From G051903925 sp051903925 (GTDB taxonomy: Bacteria; Pseudomonadota; Alphaproteobacteria; Zavarziniales; Zavarziniaceae): a DNA stretch of 64,000 nucleotides. The translations under genes and the position numbers were made by a program. The stretch spans positions 2,294,001 through 2,358,000 of the forward strand of contig NZ_CP173678.1 of assembly GCF_051903925.1 (NCBI RefSeq), given 5' to 3'. The notes beneath the pieces were generated by a model that did no database searches, was not told the origin of the DNA, and worked only from the letters and a program-made list of their open reading frames with translations. Below, in pieces: positions 59,616-64,000 of this stretch (within the stretch, counting starts at the first letter, position 1; every line of letters starts with the position of its first letter).

Positions 59616-60627
59616 GCTCTGGACCGACTATGGCTGGCCGCTCGTCATCATCGTGGCGCAGATCCTGGCGATCGTGCTGCCGCTGCTGCTGGCCGTCGCC
59701 TACCTGACGCTGGCGGATCGCAAGATCTGGGCGATGATGCAGCTGCGTCGCGGGCCCAATGTCGTGGGCCCGTTCGGCCTGCTCCAGCCGTTCGCCGACG
59801 GGCTGAAGCTGCTGACCAAGGAGACGATCATCCCGGCGGGCGCCAATCGCGGCGTCTTCCTGATCGCGCCCGTGATCACCTTCTCGCTGGCCATGATCGG
59901 CTGGGCGGTGATCCCGTTCAACGAGGGCTGGGTGCTGGCCGACATCAATGTCGGCATCCTGTACCTGTTCGCGGTCAGCTCGCTCGGTGTCTATGGCATC
60001 ATCATGTCGGGCTGGGCGTCGAATTCGCGCTACGCCTTCCTGGGCGGCCTGCGCTCGGCGGCGCAGATGGTGTCCTACGAAGTCTCGATGGGCTTCGTCC
60101 TGGTCAGCGTGCTGATGTGCGTGGGCTCGCTCAACCTGTCGGACATCGTCCTGGCCCAGAAGACGGTGTGGTTCGCCATCCCGCTCTTCCCGATGTTCAT
60201 CATCTTCTACATCTCCGCCCTGGCCGAGACGAGCCGCCCGCCCTTCGACCTGCCCGAGGCCGAGGCCGAACTCGTCGCCGGCTACCAGGTCGAATATTCG
60301 TCCATGGCCTTCGCCCTGTTCATGCTGGGCGAATACGGCAACATGATCCTGCTCAGCGCGCTGACCGTGACGCTGTTCCTGGGCGGCTGGCTGCCGCCGT
60401 TCGACGTGGCGCCGTTCACCTGGGTGCCGGGGCCGCTGTGGTTCATCCTCAAGGTCGTCTTCATGCTCTTCGTCTATGGCTGGGTGAAGGCGACGGTGCC
60501 GCGCTACCGCTATGACCAGCTGATGCGGCTGGGCTGGAAGGTCTTCCTGCCCCTGTCGCTGGCCTGGGTCATCATCACCGCAATCGTGCTCGTCGCGTTC
60601 GGCTGGGCGCCACGGATCGGAAGCTGA
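59608..60627 (+). CDS. nuoH: NADH-quinone oxidoreductase subunit H
   Basis: NuoH is the membrane subunit linking the quinone pocket to the proton path. The 339-residue protein has eight or so hydrophobic segments and the motifs LADRKIWAMMQLRRGPNVVG and ALAETSRPPFDLPEAEAELV (charged residues near quinone). ATG 59608 overlaps nuoG by 8 bp. Confidence 0.98.
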   Translation: MAELWTDYGWPLVIIVAQILAIVLPLLLAVAYLTLADRKIWAMMQLRRGPNVVGPFGLLQPFADGLKLLTKETIIPAGANRGVFLIAPVITFSLAMIGWAVIPFNEGWVLADINVGILYLFAVSSLGVYGIIMSGWASNSRYAFLGGLRSAAQMVSYEVSMGFVLVSVLMCVGSLNLSDIVLAQKTVWFAIPLFPMFIIFYISALAETSRPPFDLPEAEAELVAGYQVEYSSMAFALFMLGEYGNMILLSALTVTLFLGGWLPPFDVAPFTWVPGPLWFILKVVFMLFVYGWVKATVPRYRYDQLMRLGWKVFLPLSLAWVIITAIVLVAFGWAPRIGS

Positions 60628-60629
60628 CC

Positions 60630-61118
60630 ATGTCGTTCCTGGACCGCAGCGCGCGGGCGCTGTTCCTGACCGATCTCGTCAAGGGCTTGAAGCTGACCTT
60701 CAGCTATTCGTTCAAGCCCAAGGCGACGATCAACTATCCCTATGAAAAGGGGCCGCTCTCGCCGCGCTTCCGGGGCGAGCATGCGCTGCGCCGCTACAGC
60801 AATGGCGAGGAGCGCTGCATCGCCTGCAAGCTGTGCGAGGCGGTGTGCCCGGCCTTGGCCATCACGATCGAGGCGGAACCCCGCGCCGACGGCAGCCGGC
60901 GCACGACCCGCTACGACATCGACATGACGAAGTGCATCTATTGCGGCCTGTGCCAGGAGGCCTGCCCGGTCGATGCCATCGTCGAGGGACCGAACTTCGA
61001 GTTCGCGACCGAAACGCGCGAGGAGCTGATGTACGACAAGGCCAAGCTCCTTTCGAACGGCGACAGGTGGGAGCGCGAGATCGCGGCCAACCTGGCGGCC
61101 GACGCGCCCTATCGGTGA
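60630..61118 (+). CDS. nuoI: NADH-quinone oxidoreductase subunit I
   Basis: NuoI carries two [4Fe-4S] clusters (N6a/N6b). The 162-residue protein has CIACKLCEAVCPALA and CIYCGLCQEACPVDAI. It starts 2 bp after nuoH. Confidence 0.98.
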   Translation: MSFLDRSARALFLTDLVKGLKLTFSYSFKPKATINYPYEKGPLSPRFRGEHALRRYSNGEERCIACKLCEAVCPALAITIEAEPRADGSRRTTRYDIDMTKCIYCGLCQEACPVDAIVEGPNFEFATETREELMYDKAKLLSNGDRWEREIAANLAADAPYR

Positions 61119-61125
61119 GGCGGCC

Positions 61126-61737
61126 GTGACACTCGCGAGCCTCGCCTTCTACCTGTTCGCCTCGATCACCATCGCCTCGGCGGTGATGGTGATTTCGGCG
61201 CGCAACCCTGTGCACTCCGTGCTCTTCCTGATCCTCGCCTTCTTCAATTCAGCAGGCCTGTTCCTGCTGCTGGGGGCCGAGTTCATCGCGATGATCCTGG
61301 TCATCGTGTACGTGGGTGCGGTCGCCGTCCTGTTCCTGTTCGTCGTGATGATGCTGGACATCAACTTCGTCGAACTGCGCCAGGGCTTCCTGCAGTACCT
61401 GCCGATCGGCGCCCTGATCGGCCTTGTCCTGCTGGTGGAGCTGGCCTTCGTGGTCGGCGGCTGGGTCATCCCGTTCGATGCGGCACTGGCGATCAGCGCG
61501 CCCGCCGACGCCGGCGGCCTGACCAACACCCAGGCGCTGGGCATGGTGCTCTATACGCAGTTCGCGCTGCCGTTTCAGATCTCGGGCCTGATCCTGCTGG
61601 TCGCCATGATCGGGGCCATCGTGCTGACCCTGCGCCAGCGCGCGGGCGTGCGGCGGCAGTCGATCGCGGCCCAGGTCGCCCGCAGCCGCGAGACGGCGAT
61701 CGAGCTCAAGAACATTCCTCCCGGACAGGGCATCTGA
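61126..61737 (+). CDS. nuoJ: NADH-quinone oxidoreductase subunit J
   Basis: NuoJ is a membrane subunit of the proton-translocating arm. The 203-residue protein has five hydrophobic segments, including LLGAEFIAMILVIVYVGAVA. The start is GTG at 61126. It ends 4 bp before nuoK. Confidence 0.96.
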   Translation: MTLASLAFYLFASITIASAVMVISARNPVHSVLFLILAFFNSAGLFLLLGAEFIAMILVIVYVGAVAVLFLFVVMMLDINFVELRQGFLQYLPIGALIGLVLLVELAFVVGGWVIPFDAALAISAPADAGGLTNTQALGMVLYTQFALPFQISGLILLVAMIGAIVLTLRQRAGVRRQSIAAQVARSRETAIELKNIPPGQGI

Positions 61738-61741
61738 GGCG

Positions 61742-62047
61742 ATGATCGGGCTTGGCCATTACCTTGTCGTTGCGGCGATCCTCTTCACCCTGGGGATCTT
61801 CGGCATCTTCCTGAACCGGAAGAACGTGATCGTCATCCTGATGTCGGTCGAGCTGATGCTGCTTGCGGTCAACATCAACCTGGTTGCCTTCTCGGCCTTC
61901 CTCAACGACCTGGTGGGACAGGCCTTTGCCCTGTTCGTGCTGACGGTCGCGGCGGGCGAGGCGGCCATCGGCCTCGCCATCCTGGTGGTCTATTTCCGCA
62001 ATCGCGGGACCATCGCGGTCGAGGACATCAACCAGATGCGGGGCTGA
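61742..62047 (+). CDS. nuoK: NADH-quinone oxidoreductase subunit K
   Basis: NuoK is a small MrpC-like membrane subunit. The 101-residue protein has three helices with conserved acidic residues in the second and third: SVELMLLAVNINLV and GEAAIGLAILVVYF. It lies between nuoJ and nuoL. Confidence 0.97.
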   Translation: MIGLGHYLVVAAILFTLGIFGIFLNRKNVIVILMSVELMLLAVNINLVAFSAFLNDLVGQAFALFVLTVAAGEAAIGLAILVVYFRNRGTIAVEDINQMRG

Positions 62048-62052
62048 CGCGG

Positions 62053-63996
62053 ATGATTACCGCAATCGTCTTCCTGCCCCTTCTCGGGGCGATCCTGGCG
62101 GGCTTCTTCGGCCGCATCCTGGGCAAGCGCGCCAGCCAGTGGATCACCAGCGGCCTGCTGGTGGCCGCCGCCGTGCTGTCCTGGTTCGCCTTCGTCCGCT
62201 ATACGGGGCAGCCGGCGACCACGCTGCACCTGCTCGACTGGATCAATTCGGGTTCGTTCCAGGTCAGCTGGGCGCTGCGCATCGACACGCTGACCGCGAT
62301 GATGCTGGTCGTGGTCACCAACGTCTCGGCGCTGGTCCACATCTATTCCGTCGGCTACATGGCGGACGATCCGCACGTGCCGCGGTTCATGGCCTATCTG
62401 TCCCTGTTCACCTTCGCCATGCTGATGCTGGTGACGGCGGACAACTTCGTGCAGCTGTATTTCGGCTGGGAAGGGGTGGGCCTCGCCTCGTACCTGCTGA
62501 TCGGCTTCTGGTACCAGAAGCCTTCGGCCAATGCCGCGGCGATCAAGGCGTTCGTGGTCAACCGCGTGGGCGATTTCGGCTTTGCGCTGGGCATCATGGC
62601 GATCTTCCTGGTGTTCCGGGAGGTGTCGTTCGACGCCGTCTTCGCGGCGGCGCCGGCCAAGGCGGGGCAGACGTTCGACTTCCTGGGCGCGCAGTTCGAC
62701 ATCCTGACGACGATCTGCCTGCTGCTCTTCGTCGGCGCCATGGGCAAGTCGGCGCAGCTCCTGCTGCACACTTGGCTGCCGGACGCGATGGAGGGGCCGA
62801 CCCCCGTCTCCGCGCTGATCCATGCCGCCACGATGGTGACGGCGGGGGTGTTCATGGTCGCGCGCTGCTCGCCGATGTTCGAGCTGGCGCCGGATGCGCT
62901 GACCGTGGTCACCATCGTCGGCGCGCTGACGGCCTTTTTCGCGGCCAGCGTCGGCCTGGTGCAGAACGACATCAAGCGCGTCATCGCCTATTCGACCTGC
63001 AGCCAGCTCGGCTACATGTTCTTTGCCGCCGGTGTGTCGGCCTACCAGGCCTCGGTCTTCCACCTGTTCACGCATGCCTTCTTCAAGGCGCTGCTGTTCC
63101 TGGGCGCCGGCGCCGTGATCCACGCGATGCACCACGAGCAGGACCTGCGCAACATGGGCGGGCTGTGGCGCAAGATCCCCTTCACCTATGCGATGATGTG
63201 GATCGGCTCTCTGGCCCTTGTCGGCCTGCCCTTCTTCGCCGGCTACTATTCCAAGGACGCCATCCTCGAGGCGGCCTATGCGTTCGCGGAGGTCGACCCG
63301 GCCCGTGCCGATGTCGGGCACCTGGCCTTTGCCCTGGGCATCGTCGCGGCGTTCTTCACCGCCTTCTATTCCGGCCGGCTGATCTTCATGGCCTTCCATG
63401 GCAAGCCGCACGACCATCACCATTATGACCATGCGCACGAGGCGCCCCTGGTCATGACGGTGCCGCTGCTGCTGCTGGCGGTGGGGGCGGTGGCCGCGGG
63501 CTTCACCTTCTATGACAGCTTCGTCGGCCATCACTGGAAGGAGTTCTTCGCGGGCGCCATCGTGCCGATCCGCGAGACGATGGATGCGGCCCATCATGTG
63601 CCGACCTGGGTCAAGCTGGCGCCTGCCGTCATGGGCGTGCTGGGCCTCGCCGTCTCCTGGTGGTTCTATGTGGCCCAGCCCTGGATCCCGCGTGCGCTGG
63701 CGACCGCGAACCGGCCGCTGTACCTGTTCCTGCTGAACAAGTGGTACTTCGACGAACTCTACAACCTGGTGTTCGTGAAGCCGGCCTTGTGGTTCGGTCG
63801 CCTGTTCTGGCGGCGCGGCGACCAGATGATCATCGACGGGTTCGGCCCCGATGGCGTCGCCGCGACGGTGGCGGCGACCACCCGGCAGGTCGTCCGGATC
63901 CAGACCGGGTTCATCTACCACTATGCCTTTGCCATGCTGATCGGCGTTGCCGTCCTGATCACCTGGATCTTCCTGCGCTTCGGGCCGCCCCTATGA
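62053..63996 (+). CDS. nuoL: NADH-quinone oxidoreductase subunit L
   Basis: NuoL is an antiporter-like proton-pumping subunit. The 647-residue protein has the markers FGWEGVGLASYLLIGFWY, HTWLPDAMEGPTPVSALIHA and LFTHAFFKALLFLGAGAVIH. A His-rich loop (HDHHHYDHAHE) is a local feature. It ends in ATGA overlapping nuoM. Confidence 0.98.
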   Translation: MITAIVFLPLLGAILAGFFGRILGKRASQWITSGLLVAAAVLSWFAFVRYTGQPATTLHLLDWINSGSFQVSWALRIDTLTAMMLVVVTNVSALVHIYSVGYMADDPHVPRFMAYLSLFTFAMLMLVTADNFVQLYFGWEGVGLASYLLIGFWYQKPSANAAAIKAFVVNRVGDFGFALGIMAIFLVFREVSFDAVFAAAPAKAGQTFDFLGAQFDILTTICLLLFVGAMGKSAQLLLHTWLPDAMEGPTPVSALIHAATMVTAGVFMVARCSPMFELAPDALTVVTIVGALTAFFAASVGLVQNDIKRVIAYSTCSQLGYMFFAAGVSAYQASVFHLFTHAFFKALLFLGAGAVIHAMHHEQDLRNMGGLWRKIPFTYAMMWIGSLALVGLPFFAGYYSKDAILEAAYAFAEVDPARADVGHLAFALGIVAAFFTAFYSGRLIFMAFHGKPHDHHHYDHAHEAPLVMTVPLLLLAVGAVAAGFTFYDSFVGHHWKEFFAGAIVPIRETMDAAHHVPTWVKLAPAVMGVLGLAVSWWFYVAQPWIPRALATANRPLYLFLLNKWYFDELYNLVFVKPALWFGRLFWRRGDQMIIDGFGPDGVAATVAATTRQVVRIQTGFIYHYAFAMLIGVAVLITWIFLRFGPPL

Positions 63997-64000
63997 TCGT
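63993..64000 (+). CDS. nuoM: NADH-quinone oxidoreductase subunit M, start only
   Basis: ATG at 63993 overlaps the nuoL TGA in ATGA, and the second codon is ATC. Only two and a bit codons are in the window. The identity is inferred from nuo operon order. Confidence 0.7.

Overview
The window is high-GC DNA whose gene content points to an alphaproteobacterium, probably Rhodospirillales-like. The main reasons are the order trigger factor, clpP, clpX, lon, hupB, tRNA-Val, tRNA-Asp and then a complete-style nuo operon; separate (unfused) nuoC and nuoD; a LuxR/LuxI pair; and betB-betA. I cannot name a genus. No insertion sequence, prophage, integrase or CRISPR array was seen. The gene layout looks like an ordinary chromosome.

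Region by region. 1-2.3 kb: end of an allophanate hydrolase (urea/allophanate nitrogen use) facing a drug-type MFS exporter. 2.6-7.1 kb: a periplasmic-binding-fold lipoprotein divergent from rsmI-yraN, then a SirB1-type protein and glutathione synthetase. 7.1-10.7 kb: an unrecognised 566-residue protein divergent from a TerB-like protein, then a secreted two-PepSY protein. 10.7-17.7 kb: queG, a glutathione S-transferase and a lipid/acyl-CoA neighbourhood (acyl-CoA ligase, alpha/beta hydrolase, double-hotdog thioesterase, short-chain dehydrogenase). Its gaps carry long inverted repeats of a REP-like family, another copy of which lies at 2.5 kb. 17.8-20.2 kb: wrbA and pirin genes divergent from a LysR regulator whose start codon seems not to be ATG/GTG/TTG. 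20.3-28.2 kb: a membrane diguanylate cyclase, a secreted protein with a serine hydrolase, then a FecR-domain protein, a large secreted TPR-CHAT protein and a stand-alone HPt protein. 28.3-33.9 kb: acyl-CoA dehydrogenase, a small unknown, a SixA-type phosphatase, and betB-betA (choline to glycine betaine) without betI. 34-36.6 kb: a luxR-luxI pair followed by a crotonase-fold gene. 36.7-40.5 kb: a proline-rich lipoprotein, an amidase and the bifunctional NAD(P)HX repair enzyme. 40.5-47.8 kb: tRNA-Leu, then the proteostasis block tig-clpP-clpX-lon and hupB, then tRNA-Val. 47.9-51.5 kb: ilvA, mscL and an amidase. 51.5-52.5 kb: a likely unannotated small RNA, tRNA-Asp and a small His/Gly-rich membrane protein. 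52.5 kb to the end: nuoA-L and the first codons of nuoM, with a pentapeptide-repeat gene lying between nuoF and nuoG.

Functional themes. Protein quality control (trigger factor, ClpXP, Lon) sits next to respiratory complex I. Choline oxidation and acyl-CoA genes suggest use of lipids and osmolytes. A quorum-sensing pair and a diguanylate cyclase give two signalling outputs. The most unusual points are an orphan intrinsic terminator with a stem-loop that marks a probable sRNA, the luxI-linked crotonase lacking both catalytic glutamates, the FecR/CHAT/HPt cluster, the pentapeptide-repeat gene inside the nuo operon, and the apparent ATT-started LysR gene. All calls rest on reading the sequence; no database search was run.
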